Shown here one piece after another: positions 1 through 9,400 of a stretch of DNA of 64,000 bases. The notes below the pieces were generated by a model. The model was given only the letters and a program-made list of their open reading frames with translations. It did not search any database and was not told the origin of the DNA. A program made the translations under genes and the position numbers. The DNA is taken from the NCBI RefSeq assembly GCF_014117265.1, contig NZ_CP059833.1:2449069-2513068 (forward strand), written 5' to 3'. Source of the DNA: Corynebacterium hindlerae. GTDB taxonomy: Bacteria > Actinomycetota > Actinomycetes > Mycobacteriales > Mycobacteriaceae. Position 1 is the first letter of the stretch, and each line of letters opens with the position of its first letter.

Positions 1-1050
1 AGCTGTCGTTCCTCGTTGCGGAGATGCTCCGCAACCAGCACCGGTAATAACAAAAGACACCACCACGATCAGGGGATATTGGGCCACCGCGAAAGCGCCC
101 AGTATCCCCTGATTGCTTGTCAGTAGCATTCCCGCTGACATGGCCACCAGTCCCCACCACCGCAGCCACGAAGGGCACTGGGGGAGTGCAATTAGCACGA
201 TCAACCACGTGAAGTGGTGCGTCCAACTAATTGGACTCAGCAACAACCCGAGCCCCGCGGTAAGAACCAAGGACCACACCGCGTCCGTGCAGCGCCAGAT
301 CACCACTCCTGCACCGATCAACACCACAGCCAGCACGACCGGAACTAGATCGCCTCCACCCATGCGCACCAACACGCCCTGCAGGGAAGCGTTCTGAAGG
401 TAGGCGACATCTCCGACCCGGGCCGGCGTCCACAGCGCCTCGGTGAAGTAATACCAGGAATCGTGGGGCTTAAGAACGGCGGCAAGGGACGTCGTTAAGC
501 CTGCTGCTCCCGCCATGCCGATGAGACCTCGCGTATCGCGGCGCAGCAAGAACCACAGCAGGAAAATCGCTGGGGTGATTTTGATGGCGGCCGCGATACC
601 GGTCAGTGCGCCACGAGGCAACCAGCGTGGTCGGTGGCCGTAGGCGTCGGCGAGGACGAGCGTCATGAGGAAGAAATTGATCTGGCCAAAGGTTAAAGAA
701 CCGAAACTCGGCTGCAAGAGCAACATCAGCACCAGCCAATAGGGTGACAGTCGCAGCCACCGAACCACCAACCATGCGCACGCCACCATCCCCGCATGGT
801 GCAGCACGATCACCAGTGGCATCGGCAACCACGCCACCACGGCGAAGACCACCGCAGCAAATGGCGGGTAGGTAAACGGAAGCTCGGTACCGGTGACGGG
901 GACGTCAGCTGCATACAAATTCTGTCCCGACAACAGCAACCGACCACCTTGGACGTACACTTCCACATCGATCGGCGCGCGGAACCCCTGCCACGAAAAG
1001 CGCGCTGCCGCGAGGACTGCGCCCACCGCCACCCATACGAACACTGGCAT
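1..1050 (-). CDS. GT87 polyprenyl-phosphate-mannose-dependent mannosyltransferase (MptC/Rv2181-like), 3' end outside window
   Basis: The minus-strand frame is open from an ATG at 1048-1050 to the left edge, giving 350 codons with no stop, so the C-terminus is missing. The product is a multi-spanning membrane protein of the GT-C fold. Visible family marks are an Asp-bearing first loop (DVEVYVQGG, about residues 28-36), TYPPF (about 60-64), a GQINFFL helix and a late SPISWTHH segment. Relatives (GT87, formerly DUF2029) transfer mannose from polyprenyl-phosphate mannose on the outer membrane face; the Rv2181/MptC group adds alpha-1,2 branches to lipomannan. The start overlaps the pknL stop by one base (TAATG), so the two are translationally coupled. 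The MptC assignment also rests on the nearby mptA and pknL; the exact linkage made is inferred. Confidence 0.85.
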   Translation of the reverse strand, partial: MPVFVWVAVGAVLAAARFSWQGFRAPIDVEVYVQGGRLLLSGQNLYAADVPVTGTELPFTYPPFAAVVFAVVAWLPMPLVIVLHHAGMVACAWLVVRWLRLSPYWLVLMLLLQPSFGSLTFGQINFFLMTLVLADAYGHRPRWLPRGALTGIAAAIKITPAIFLLWFLLRRDTRGLIGMAGAAGLTTSLAAVLKPHDSWYYFTEALWTPARVGDVAYLQNASLQGVLVRMGGGDLVPVVLAVVLIGAGVVIWRCTDAVWSLVLTAGLGLLLSPISWTHHFTWLIVLIALPQCPSWLRWWGLVAMSAGMLLTSNQGILGAFAVAQYPLIVVVSFVITGAGCGASPQRGTTA

Positions 1051-3266
1051 TAGCGCAGTGCTGTGAGCTCGACAGTACTTCCAATATCCACCTTCGCTCC
1101 CGCGCGTGGCGACTGCGTCAGCACCCTACTGCCATCACGACGTGTGTTCACCGACAGTCCCATGTTGGTCAGGATTTGTGTCGCATCCTCCATCGTGCGC
1201 CCCACAACGGACGGAACTCGCACCCGATTGGCCACCTGCAGGGTGACCTCTGGGGAGGCGGGATCAATGAGCGCGCCGGCGCGCGCTGAGGTGCCCACGA
1301 TCTCGTACGGCACCGTACCGGCATCTGAGGTATCTTCGAGCATCACCACAAAACCAAGGCTTTCTAGCTGGGCGACAGCCTCAGTGGAGGTTTTCCCGAT
1401 CACACTCGGCATCTCCAACGCGTTGGAGACCTTCAGATTCACCTCCGACCCGCGGGCGAGCTTTGCGTGCGAACCCGGGCTCGTGGAAATCACATGCCCT
1501 GGCTTGTGCCGCTGGGAGAACTCCTGCTGCACGCTGCCAACTGTGAGCCCCGCATCCGTTAACGTACGGGTCGCGTCCTCCTGTGACATCCCTGCGACGT
1601 CCGGAACGTCCACGGGGGCGGCGCCTTTGCTTATCGACGCCGTTACCACAGATTCCGTCTTCACCGTCACGCCCGGTGACGGCGAAACACTCACAATCTG
1701 ACCTTTAGGGACGTCATTGGAGAAAACATCACCCCCAATTTCCAGGATCAAGGTACGTTCCTCCACTGCGCGCCGGTACTCCGCTATGTCGCCACTGGCC
1801 GGCAGCACCGGAACAGTAGGAAGCCCTTTGGAGATGAGTACCTCAACCTGGTCAGAGCGAGGTACTCGACTTCCAAAAGGGGGCGCGGTTCCCACCGCCT
1901 TGCCCACGGTCACGTCGTCGGAAAAGACCTCGGTGACCACCGGGTCAAAACCCGCGTCGCTCACCAGCTGTACTGCGGTAGGGCGATCCTCACCAAGGAT
2001 CTGGGGGATTTCCCCATACCTGCCGGAGCCGAACCACCAGCCACCTACCGCCACGGATGCAATGAGCAATGCGACAACAAGGAACCAAGCAATGAGCTTC
2101 GCGGTCGAGCGGTTGCTTACCGGCGTGGGGGCCTCGAACGCCACCGATTGGTCCTCACGGACGGCGGGAACATCCCTGGTCTCTGGCTCCGGGGCGATGG
2201 GTGGCATGATGGGGGGCGTGACCTGTGGTGCCGCCGGGAACGCCTCGGTGGGAGGCTCAGTGATCGGAGCTGGGGCTGGCGTCGGTTCTAGCGGTGGCAA
2301 GATACTGGTCGATTGGCTCTCCGCAGGCCGGGCCAGTGGCGGAAGGGGAGCAACCACCTCAGTAGCGCCCGTGACCACTTCTGTAGCGCGCGCCACGGCG
2401 GTATTCGTCGGCACTGGCACTTTGAAGGACGGCAGCTCCAATTCGGTAGCGACATCTTCGAGCGCTGCGAGAAACTCTGCTGCGGTAGGGAAGCGCTCCG
2501 CCGGGTCGCGGTGCGTCGCGGCGGCCACGAGTTCGTCGAAAAGCTGCGGAACGCCGTCGATCCGGGAGCTGGGCGCGGGAACATCATGGGAGAGGCGCTG
2601 CATGGCGTGCGCGATTTGAGTGTCGCCGTCGAAGGGTGTGGTGCCGGTGAGCAACTCGAAGAGCAGCACCCCCGCCGAGTAGACGTCCGACTCTGGCCCA
2701 ATATGGCCACCGTCAACCTGCTCTGGAGACAGGTAGGACACGGTACCGATGATCTTGTCTGACGTGTGTTCGGATTGAGCCACGGCACGCACCAGGCCGA
2801 AGTCGGTGAGCTTCACCCGATGATCCTTATTGATCAGCACGTTGTCCGGCTTAATGTCTCGGTGCACGAGTCCTTGCTTGTGCGCCACCGACAGGCCGGT
2901 GAGGAGGCCACGCATCACTTGGGTAGCGGCGTGGGGAGGCATGGGGCCACGCTCCGCGAGGAGTTCCCGCAGCGTGCCTCCGCTAATCAGTTCCATCACC
3001 AGGTAGGCGTGGTCTCCGGTGGAGTTGAAGTCATACACGTCGACGATGTTGGGGTGGCCCAGTTGCGCCATTGACTTAGCTTCTCGCACGAAACGAGAGC
3101 GGAAGATTGCGTCATCCAGGTAGCGGTCATCCATCACTTTCACAGCCACGCGACGGCCCAGGCGCACGTCTTCACAGCGGAACACTGTGGACATACCGCC
3201 TTTAGCGATCACCGCTTCAACCCGGTAGCGACCGTCGATGATCTCCCCAACCTGTACATTGCTCAT
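1050..3266 (-). CDS. pknL: Serine/threonine protein kinase with PASTA repeats, PknL type
   Basis: A 738-residue Hanks-type receptor kinase. The N-terminal kinase domain has a glycine-rich loop (AKGGMSTV, 21-28), the ATP-binding Lys43, HRD at 135-137, DFG at 155-157 and an SPEQ motif in place of APE. A Pro/Ala-rich linker leads to one membrane segment at about 394-412, followed outside by about five PASTA units, the second degenerate; PASTA domains bind muropeptides or lipid II in relatives. The gene diverges from an Rv2175c-like DNA-binding gene; in mycobacteria PknL phosphorylates Rv2175c, so a kinase-substrate pair is likely here. The start is the ATG at 3266. The downstream GT87 gene overlaps the stop by one base, linking signalling and envelope glycan synthesis in one transcript. 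Confidence 0.95.
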   Translation of the reverse strand: MSNVQVGEIIDGRYRVEAVIAKGGMSTVFRCEDVRLGRRVAVKVMDDRYLDDAIFRSRFVREAKSMAQLGHPNIVDVYDFNSTGDHAYLVMELISGGTLRELLAERGPMPPHAATQVMRGLLTGLSVAHKQGLVHRDIKPDNVLINKDHRVKLTDFGLVRAVAQSEHTSDKIIGTVSYLSPEQVDGGHIGPESDVYSAGVLLFELLTGTTPFDGDTQIAHAMQRLSHDVPAPSSRIDGVPQLFDELVAAATHRDPAERFPTAAEFLAALEDVATELELPSFKVPVPTNTAVARATEVVTGATEVVAPLPPLARPAESQSTSILPPLEPTPAPAPITEPPTEAFPAAPQVTPPIMPPIAPEPETRDVPAVREDQSVAFEAPTPVSNRSTAKLIAWFLVVALLIASVAVGGWWFGSGRYGEIPQILGEDRPTAVQLVSDAGFDPVVTEVFSDDVTVGKAVGTAPPFGSRVPRSDQVEVLISKGLPTVPVLPASGDIAEYRRAVEERTLILEIGGDVFSNDVPKGQIVSVSPSPGVTVKTESVVTASISKGAAPVDVPDVAGMSQEDATRTLTDAGLTVGSVQQEFSQRHKPGHVISTSPGSHAKLARGSEVNLKVSNALEMPSVIGKTSTEAVAQLESLGFVVMLEDTSDAGTVPYEIVGTSARAGALIDPASPEVTLQVANRVRVPSVVGRTMEDATQILTNMGLSVNTRRDGSRVLTQSPRAGAKVDIGSTVELTALR

Positions 3267-3281
3267 GCCAATAAGTATGGC

Positions 3282-3297
3282 GTACCGGACTCGGTAC
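3282..3297. promoter_or_regulatory. Perfect inverted repeat between pknL and the Rv2175c-like gene
   Basis: GTACCG-N4-CGGTAC lies at 3282-3297 in the 56-bp gap between two divergent genes, 16 bp from the pknL start and 26 bp from the other start. A symmetric site in such a short divergent promoter region could bind a dimeric regulator, possibly the wHTH protein encoded next to it. That binding is inference; 6-bp arms can also occur by chance. Confidence 0.4.
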
Positions 3298-3322
3298 TTG
3301 CCAGATACCCCGGGTAGACTGC

Positions 3323-3697
3323 ATGGATGTGAGTTCTATTCCATCCGCACATGATGTGCTCCCTGCAGATGAGCCAGTACTGTCCGTCCCGGATTTTGCC
3401 GAAAAAATGGGCGTGGTTGTCACCCGCGTCATGCACCTGCTCCGCGATCACCAGTTGATCGCCGTCAAGCGCGACGGTGTGAAGTACATTCCGGCTCGTT
3501 TCCTTTCCGACGACGGCCAGCTCGTCAAGTTTGTCCCAGGCGTCATCGCCCTGCTTTCCGACGGCGGGTTCACCGATGATGAAATCCTCCGCTACCTCTT
3601 TACCGAAGACGACTCCCTGCCCGGAAGGCCAGTTGACGCCCTCCATGGCCATTTGGCCCGTGAAGTGATGCGACGCGCGCAGTCGATGGGTTTCTAA
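3323..3697 (+). CDS. Rv2175c-like winged-helix DNA-binding protein
   Basis: A 124-residue protein resembling mycobacterial Rv2175c over its length: an N-terminal winged-helix/helix-turn-helix region (about 20-70, SVPDFAEKMGVVVTRVMHLL and IAVKRDGVKYIPARF) followed by a helical C-terminal part (PGVIALLSDGGFTDDEILRYLF). Rv2175c binds DNA and is phosphorylated by PknL on an N-terminal threonine; here the N-terminus has serines but no Thr in the first 30 residues, so the phosphosite may differ. There is no convincing Shine-Dalgarno; TAGACT two bases before the ATG could be a -10 box, which would imply leaderless translation from the GTG at 3329. The stop overlaps the mptA stop on the other strand by 4 bp. 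Confidence 0.85.
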   Translation: MDVSSIPSAHDVLPADEPVLSVPDFAEKMGVVVTRVMHLLRDHQLIAVKRDGVKYIPARFLSDDGQLVKFVPGVIALLSDGGFTDDEILRYLFTEDDSLPGRPVDALHGHLAREVMRRAQSMGF

Positions 3698-5154
3698 TCG
3701 CCCTTGTTTGGGGCGGGACGCTCCGCCCCAAACACATAACTGGTGAGCAGCCACGCCAGCACCGCAACCGAGGTCATCCAGACGAAGTTGTACAGCATGT
3801 GGTTGCCGCTGCCAGCAAATGATGCCGCGATCACCATGGATAGCAGCGCAGTGATGCGTCGGAGTTTTTCCTGCGCGGGGAACGTCCCCACCACATTCAG
3901 CAAACTGGTGTAGTACCAGGGCAGGGTGACGGCGTTGAACAGCACCGCAACGGTGTAGGCTGCCGCGATTCCCATCACCGCCCGCACGCGGTCCTGGCGG
4001 AACAACCACCACACCGCAACGAGCCCGGCCAGCATCATCACCTGCGATAGCGGTCTGGTGATTACTAGGAAGTTGTTGTAGTCCAAGTTCTCATTGATCA
4101 GCTGCCCCACAGGGGTCATGAGGCTGGCCAGTAGCGACGGGATCGCGAGTGGATTGATCACCTTGGAGTTGCCCGAAATCTGGGAGACCCACCCCCACGA
4201 AGCACCCGACGCCCAGGTCACAGCGCTGACCACGGCGAGAGTCAACGCCGTCATCCACGTTCCAGACACCACGAAGGACACGAAGTGGTGCCACCGCGAC
4301 GTGCCGCCCTTAACTTCCAAAAGTCGGCGCGTTGCCATCCACACGAGGAACGGCAGTACGAACACCGCGGTGGCTTTCAACGAGACCGATATTGCGACGC
4401 AGACTACGGCGAGGGCGAACCGGAGTCGTAAAGCTGCATAAATGCCGACGCTGACCAGCCCCACCATCAACGACTCGTTGTGCATTCCACCAACTAGGTG
4501 AAAGACCATCACCGGGTTCATCACGCCGAGCCACACAGCCCAGCATGGGTCCGCGCCCAGCGCGCGCGCGATTTGTGGCACTGACCAGGCGATCATGAGG
4601 AAACCGATGAGGGAGACCAGCTTGTATAGCACTACGCCTGCAGTGACGTTGTCGCCCACGATGCTGGTGATGATCTCGCCCAACCACAGGTGAAGCGGGC
4701 CGTACGGGGTGGTCGTGTTGCGCCAGTCATGGCTGACTTCGAGCAACATCGGGCCAGGGTTGACGGCAGCGCCTTGAGTGTAGGGGTCGAAGCCGTCGCG
4801 AAGCATGGCGCCCTGCATGAGGTACGAATACACGTCGCGCGACAGTATCGGGGCGGCGAATACCAGTGGCAGCACCCACCACAGTAACGTCCGGTTGAGG
4901 CTGCGCACGCTGTGCAGCCCAGGCGACAAGCGCAGCGAGCGCCCCACCAGAGCCCATGCCACGATGAAACAGAACATCGCCGTCCACAGCGTTGCGTTGC
5001 TGATACCGGCGCCGTGACCGTAGGACAGGAAGGATAAGCCCAGCGCTTCGAGGACACCACCGCGGTTGCGGATCGCGCCTGCGCCGAAGGAAGCGAGCGT
5101 CATGAAAACCGTGGCGAGGATACCCAGCCACTGTGCGCGTTGAAGTAGCTTCAC
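3694..5154 (-). CDS. mptA: Alpha-(1->6)-mannopyranosyltransferase MptA (GT-C family)
   Basis: A polytopic membrane glycosyltransferase of about 486 residues. The loop SRDVYSYLMQGAMLRDGFDP, then TTPYGPLHLWL and GGMHNES, is characteristic of the MptA/MptB group, which uses polyprenyl-phosphate mannose to extend the alpha-1,6-mannan backbone of lipomannan. The Rv2174-type MptA assignment follows from the context with pknL, Rv2175c-like and idsA genes. The frame is open upstream to a possible ATG at 5229, but that start would overlap idsA by 74 bp; I prefer the GTG at 5154, one base after the idsA stop, which keeps the conserved part from VKLLQRAQW onward. It is probably co-transcribed with idsA. 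Confidence 0.9.
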   Translation of the reverse strand: MKLLQRAQWLGILATVFMTLASFGAGAIRNRGGVLEALGLSFLSYGHGAGISNATLWTAMFCFIVAWALVGRSLRLSPGLHSVRSLNRTLLWWVLPLVFAAPILSRDVYSYLMQGAMLRDGFDPYTQGAAVNPGPMLLEVSHDWRNTTTPYGPLHLWLGEIITSIVGDNVTAGVVLYKLVSLIGFLMIAWSVPQIARALGADPCWAVWLGVMNPVMVFHLVGGMHNESLMVGLVSVGIYAALRLRFALAVVCVAISVSLKATAVFVLPFLVWMATRRLLEVKGGTSRWHHFVSFVVSGTWMTALTLAVVSAVTWASGASWGWVSQISGNSKVINPLAIPSLLASLMTPVGQLINENLDYNNFLVITRPLSQVMMLAGLVAVWWLFRQDRVRAVMGIAAAYTVAVLFNAVTLPWYYTSLLNVVGTFPAQEKLRRITALLSMVIAASFAGSGNHMLYNFVWMTSVAVLAWLLTSYVFGAERPAPNKGD

Positions 5155-5155
5155 G

Positions 5156-6250
5156 TTAGACCGCACGTTTCGTCGCCCGGATCGCAAGCTCATGGAGCGC
5201 GGCCCGGATGTGGTCGGGGAGCGGAGCATCGTCCAGGTGGGCGAGACCGGAGGCAGTCAACTCTGCAATGCGCTTTTCGACGACCTGTTGCGCGCCCATC
5301 TCATCAATAATCGCAGCTAATGTAGCAAGTTCCTGCGGATCAGCCGTCTTGCCAATTCCCTGCCGAAGCTGCTTGGCTTTCTCCGGCGCAGTGAGATCTG
5401 CCTGCCTTAGGGCTTGGGCCAGCAGCACCGTCCGTTTGCCTTCACGCAGATCATCGCCGGCGGGCTTACCAGTGATCGCTGGATCGCCAAAGACCCCGAG
5501 GATGTCGTCTTGGAGCTGGAACGCGATGCCAATGTCCTGACCGAAGCCGCGGAAAGCCTGCACGAGATTGTCGTCGGCGTCGGCGATGGCTGCGCCGATG
5601 TGCAGCGGGCGTTCGATGGTGTAGGCGGCGGTTTTGAACCGGTTGACCTTCTCCGCTATTTCGGCGCTTTCGTTCCCTGAGCTTTCCACCGTGATGTCAA
5701 GAATCTGGCCGGAGATCACCTCCGTCTTCATCGCGCTCCACGGACCGCGGACACGTGCGAGGGCAGCCGGGCTGAGACCCGAGCTCTGTAGCATTTCCTC
5801 TGCCCACGACAGTGCCAGATCGCCGATCAAAATCGCGACCCCTATGCCGAAATCTGCGGCATCGCCGTTCCAGGTGTTGTCTTTGTGAAGCGCTTCGACC
5901 CGGCGGTGTACCGTCGGGGAGCCACGTCGAGTGTCTGACTCATCGATAATGTCATCGTGGATAAGTGCACAAGCTTGAATAAATTCCAATGCGGAAACGG
6001 CGCGCAAAACGGCAGCGGGATCTTCTATCTCCGTGCCGCCCGCTCCCAAATATCCGGCCCATGCGAACATGGGGCGCATGCGCTTTCCGCCACCGAGAAC
6101 CATGTCCTCTAAGTAGGAAACTGCCTGTGTAATGACAGGATCGATGGTGTTGATAAGGGGGCGCTGGGAGTCGAAAAACTCTTTCAGGCATTCCCCGACG
6201 GCGTCGGGAAAATCTGCCAAGGTGAGAGTTCGAGCGTCCAAATTAGTCAC
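5156..6250 (-). CDS. idsA: Geranylgeranyl/polyprenyl diphosphate synthase
   Basis: A 364-residue trans-isoprenyl diphosphate synthase. The first aspartate-rich motif is in LIHDDIIDESDTRRG and the second in FQLQDDILGVFGD; both bind the Mg-diphosphates of the allylic substrate and isopentenyl diphosphate. The corynebacterial orthologue beside metF and mptA (IdsA) makes geranylgeranyl diphosphate for carotenoids and longer prenyl chains; product length here is inferred. The start is a GTG at 6250 preceded by AAAGGGAT. The gene diverges from metF across a 90-bp AT-rich region that must hold both promoters, and it leads into mptA with one base between, tying prenyl supply to prenyl-phosphate-mannose-dependent glycosylation. 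Confidence 0.9.
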   Translation of the reverse strand: MTNLDARTLTLADFPDAVGECLKEFFDSQRPLINTIDPVITQAVSYLEDMVLGGGKRMRPMFAWAGYLGAGGTEIEDPAAVLRAVSALEFIQACALIHDDIIDESDTRRGSPTVHRRVEALHKDNTWNGDAADFGIGVAILIGDLALSWAEEMLQSSGLSPAALARVRGPWSAMKTEVISGQILDITVESSGNESAEIAEKVNRFKTAAYTIERPLHIGAAIADADDNLVQAFRGFGQDIGIAFQLQDDILGVFGDPAITGKPAGDDLREGKRTVLLAQALRQADLTAPEKAKQLRQGIGKTADPQELATLAAIIDEMGAQQVVEKRIAELTASGLAHLDDAPLPDHIRAALHELAIRATKRAV

Positions 6251-6340
6251 AGCGCATCCCTTTAAGATCTGTAAAATTTGTGAATATTTTTCGGTGAAGT
6301 TGCCGTAAAAGGAACCTCTCTAAGAATAAGATACCTAGCC

Positions 6341-7267
6341 ATGGCAATAACACGACAGAAACCAATCTCATCCCTGCTAGCTGAATCCAACAAAGTCATG
6401 TTTTCTGTCGAATTCATGCCACCGCGGGACGACGCCGCTGAAGCTCGACTCTGGAAGGCCGCTGGCGCATTCAAGGACCTCGGAGCCTCCTTCGTCTCAG
6501 TGACCTACGGCGCGGGCGGATCCACGCGAGACCGTACCTTCCGCATCGCCGAGCGTCTGGCAGCACTGCCCTTAACGACGCTCGTCCACCTGACTCTGGT
6601 GGAGCACTCACGCGCCGAACTGCTGGAAATCCTGGAGACCTATGCGCAGGCTGGGCTCACCAACCTCCTCGCCCTGCGCGGCGACCCACCAGGCGACCCG
6701 TTGGGGGAGTGGATCAAGGCAACAGACGGCCTTGAATTCACCAGCGAGCTGATCGAACTGGTTCAAACAACTGAGGCGTCCCGGCACTTCGACATCGGTA
6801 TCGCGGCCTTCCCTGAAGGACATCACCGAGCTGACACCTTGGACATTGACACCGAAGTCACGCTTACAAAGCTGCGTGACGGGGCAGAATATGCCATTAC
6901 GCAGGTCTTTTTTGATGTGGAGCACTTCCTCCGGCTGCGTGATCGTCTGGTGGCAGCCGATCCTGAGCACGGTGCCAAGCCCATCATTCCCGGCATCATG
7001 CCTATTACCTCGCTGCGTTCCGTCCACCGACAGATCGAACTGTCCGGTGCAACCATGGCGCCCGAGGTGGGGGCGCGCCTGGAAAAGGCTGCGCTCAGCG
7101 GTGACGCCGCAGTGCGTGCGGAAGGAATCCAAATCTCCAGCGAGATGACCCAACGCTTGATCGACGAAGGTGTACCGGACGTGCACTTCATGACTATGAA
7201 CTTCGCCAAAGCAACGCACGAAGTGCTGCACAACGTAGGAATGGCTCCTGCCTGGGAAAAGTCCTAG
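6341..7267 (+). CDS. metF: Methylenetetrahydrofolate reductase
   Basis: A 308-residue FAD enzyme with a TIM-barrel fold, which reduces 5,10-methylene-THF to 5-methyl-THF for methionine synthesis. Family marks: [11 protein letters not shown] near residue 21 with the catalytic Glu of the EF(M)PP motif, [14 protein letters not shown] (about 53-66), LLALRGDPP (about 110-118), QVFFDVEHF and PGIMPITS. Length is normal for bacterial MetF. It diverges from idsA and converges on the GNAT gene, sharing 4 bp at the stops. No methionine riboswitch is visible in the short leader. Confidence 0.95.
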   Translation: MAITRQKPISSLLAESNKVMFSVEFMPPRDDAAEARLWKAAGAFKDLGASFVSVTYGAGGSTRDRTFRIAERLAALPLTTLVHLTLVEHSRAELLEILETYAQAGLTNLLALRGDPPGDPLGEWIKATDGLEFTSELIELVQTTEASRHFDIGIAAFPEGHHRADTLDIDTEVTLTKLRDGAEYAITQVFFDVEHFLRLRDRLVAADPEHGAKPIIPGIMPITSLRSVHRQIELSGATMAPEVGARLEKAALSGDAAVRAEGIQISSEMTQRLIDEGVPDVHFMTMNFAKATHEVLHNVGMAPAWEKS

Positions 7268-7821
7268 TTGGTAAGCGGGAGATCAGCGATCAAAATGGCG
7301 AAGGGGCGCTGATCTCCACTGAAATGGAAACCGCGTAACACATCACGGAACCCACATTTGCGATACAGCCCAAACGCGCCATTGGATTCATTATCTACCT
7401 CCGGCGTGGAGAGCATGACCCATGGCTGGGGCACGCCTTCTACGAGAGCATTAAGCAGCGCCTCGCCAATACCGCGGCCCTGCTGTCCAGGGCGAACATG
7501 GATTTCCGACAGCTCAAAACAATGAGAAAGCTGAGGGCGGAACTCGTCATACTGGTCAATACTGATGAGCCCCTTCTGAACTTGCAGATGCCACCAGTTC
7601 ATGGGCATTCCTGCATGCCCATGGGCGATGCCTAGGATCCCGCTGTCATCGTAGGCGACGACAGCGCGAAACCCTGCGCTAGCGCTCAATCGACGCCATG
7701 AGTTGATCCACTGGTCACGCAGATCCGGCGCATAATCCATCGCTGCCATGTAGAGATCCACCAGCTCGGGGACGTGGCGGACGAACTCAATGCGACTGAG
7801 CATTCGGATAGTAATGGGCAC
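7264..7821 (-). CDS. GNAT family N-acetyltransferase
   Basis: A 185-residue acetyltransferase-like protein. Motif A, which binds the acetyl-CoA pyrophosphate, is visible as [17 protein letters not shown] (about 121-137), followed by a motif B-like [21 protein letters not shown]. The acceptor is unknown. Mycobacterial genomes also carry a GNAT gene (Rv2170) in this neighbourhood between the metF region and the dcw cluster, so it belongs to the conserved flank. The start is GTG at 7821 with GAAGGG just upstream; an ATG six codons later is possible. The stop overlaps that of metF on the other strand. Confidence 0.85.
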   Translation of the reverse strand: MPITIRMLSRIEFVRHVPELVDLYMAAMDYAPDLRDQWINSWRRLSASAGFRAVVAYDDSGILGIAHGHAGMPMNWWHLQVQKGLISIDQYDEFRPQLSHCFELSEIHVRPGQQGRGIGEALLNALVEGVPQPWVMLSTPEVDNESNGAFGLYRKCGFRDVLRGFHFSGDQRPFAILIADLPLTN

Positions 7822-8002
7822 CCTTCTATCGAAGCATGTCTGTGGTTGTGGTGTGTGAAAAACAAATTCTTACCCCTGCTAAAAATGTTTTAACCAGCAA
7901 AAACATCCCCAAATTAGAAAATATGTGCTAAAATATGGCTAGGTTGTCCGGGTCGACTTTTAAGGTGTGGTTACAGCAAGGAAATGTGAGGAGGAGCGGC
8001 AA

Positions 8003-8431
8003 ATGTCAACCATCGTTTCAGCAACAACAAGGTCCATCGGGCGCGGTCAAGGTAAGCGAGCGAAGTTCATTGGTCGCTCATCTGTCCTGCTTCGGGAGGC
8101 AATGCAGCACTACCGCGACGCAAACTATGCTGACGCGTTGGAGTGCGCCTACCAGGCTGCCCTCCGAGCTGCAGGTGCGTACATTGCAAGCTCGCCAGTA
8201 GCAACCCGTAGGCGTCGCCCCACTGGCGCATGGAAACAGCTGGCGCTTGTGGACTCCACTGGCAAGCAGTGGGCAGATGTTTTCTCTACCTATTCACGGA
8301 TGCGCTCGCGCGTCATGACGGGGCTGGATAGTGAAGTGTCCGCTACCGTGGTGAAGGAGCTCTTGATGCGGGTTGAAGAGTTTTTGGATGTCGTCGAAAG
8401 TGCTGATCAGGGAGGAGCCCTCGCAGCGTAG
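8003..8431 (+). CDS. SAV_6107-like HEPN-domain protein
   Basis: A 142-residue, mainly helical protein. The segment SVLLREAMQHYRDANYADALECAYQAALRAAGAYIAS (about 24-60) has the helical pattern of the actinobacterial SAV_6107-type HEPN proteins that lie just upstream of dcw clusters. An obvious HEPN Rx4-6H RNase motif is not evident, so nuclease activity should not be assumed. I chose the ATG at 8003 because GGAGGAG lies 6 bases upstream; the frame extends further up to 7967 without an initiation signal. It is followed by the DUF3040 gene in the same direction. Confidence 0.75.
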   Translation: MSTIVSATTRSIGRGQGKRAKFIGRSSVLLREAMQHYRDANYADALECAYQAALRAAGAYIASSPVATRRRRPTGAWKQLALVDSTGKQWADVFSTYSRMRSRVMTGLDSEVSATVVKELLMRVEEFLDVVESADQGGALAA

Positions 8432-8546
8432 TGCAGTTTGTAGCTACTTTTTCGCTCGCCGGGAACTTTCCCGATATTCTGGACGTTAAAGTCTATGTAT
8501 CGGCAAAAGGCCCGATGGGTAGCTTGCACTATCGAAGGAGGAAACG

Positions 8547-8939
8547 GTGTCGCTCTCTGAACAGGAACTGCGTGCACTGCGTGAGATCGAACAGTCCTTG
8601 ATGGCTGACGATCCAAAATTTAGCGCCTCGGTTTCGGGCGCCGGCGTGGACGGCCGATTCTCCTTTTCCCTACAAGGAGTGGCGCTCTTTGTACTTGGGC
8701 TTGTGCTCCTCATTGGTGGTGTAGCTCTCAGTCAGGAAACGCTCTGGTTCGTCGCCCTGAGTGTGGTCGGATTCCTGCTCATGCTCGGCTCGGGCATCTG
8801 GATGCTCCGCTCTAACGACTCCGGCATTTCGCTGTCCTCTCCATCGCGCCCCAAGAAGGCGAAGGGCTCCGGATCTGGCTCGGGATTTACCGGCCGGATG
8901 GACGAGCGCTTCCGTTCCCGCTTCGACGACGGGCGCTAA
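8547..8939 (+). CDS. DUF3040 family membrane protein
   Basis: A 130-residue protein that begins SLSEQELRALREIEQSLMADDP, the typical N-terminal signature of DUF3040 proteins, followed by two membrane helices (about 46-66 and 70-90) and a basic, Gly/Ser-rich cytoplasmic tail. It matches mycobacterial Rv2169c, which also lies between the metF region and mraZ. Function is unknown. The start is a GTG at 8547 with a strong AAGGAGGAAA site 5 bases upstream. A strong terminator follows, so transcription ends before the dcw cluster. Confidence 0.85.
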   Translation: MSLSEQELRALREIEQSLMADDPKFSASVSGAGVDGRFSFSLQGVALFVLGLVLLIGGVALSQETLWFVALSVVGFLLMLGSGIWMLRSNDSGISLSSPSRPKKAKGSGSGSGFTGRMDERFRSRFDDGR

Positions 8940-8958
8940 CCCTCCTATAACCTCCATA

Positions 8959-8992
8959 AACCCCTTCCGGTAATGGTCGGAAGGGGTTTTTC
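8959..8992 (+). terminator. Rho-independent terminator after the DUF3040 gene
   Basis: CCCCTTCCG at 8961-8969 pairs perfectly with CGGAAGGGG at 8978-8986 across an 8-base loop and is followed by TTTTT. It is 20 bases past the DUF3040 stop and separates that unit from the gene-free region upstream of mraZ. Confidence 0.9.
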
Positions 8993-9141
8993 TTACCAGG
9001 GTTGCCCCTCTTGGTTCGTGTTGACGAATACGCGCGTGGGGGAAGCATCTCAGGCGTGTCTAGGAGCCAGTCAGTGTTTGCGTTCGTAGCACTGTCGTGA
9101 GGGGTCGTGGCTGCGTTTTGCAGTGAACGCTTCAGTGAATC

Positions 9142-9276
9142 ATCGCGGTTTTTGTGCTTGTGCTGATATTGGATTGACGATGTTCGCAGGTCATGGTAGT
9201 GAAAATGGGTGGCATCGGGGGATTATCGTCAATCTAACATCGTCAAAACACCGAGCCTGGGAGCCTTGGGGGCGTG
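9142..9276. repeat. 135-bp direct repeat, copy 1, with inverted-repeat core
   Basis: This unit recurs at 9401-9535 with 127 of 135 identical bases; all eight differences are transitions. Inside it TTGACGATGTT (9174-9184) is an exact reverse complement of AACATCGTCAA (9236-9246). The same 5' arm can pair instead as GATTGACGAT (9172-9181) with ATCGTCAATC (9225-9234), so two mutually exclusive hairpins are possible. The bases of the 11-bp arms are unchanged between copies. Whether it acts as an RNA, a protein-binding array or a genome-wide repeat family cannot be told from here. Confidence 0.85.
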
Positions 9277-9400
9277 CCAGTATGGTTTGCGTGAAAGGCT
9301 CCACTGTCTCGTGGGAAGTGGTCTTCCTATCATTGGCGCCCGGCGGCGACAGTACGTGTAGATCTTGAAAGTTGTCTGGGGGTGGGGGCGCCTACGGGTT

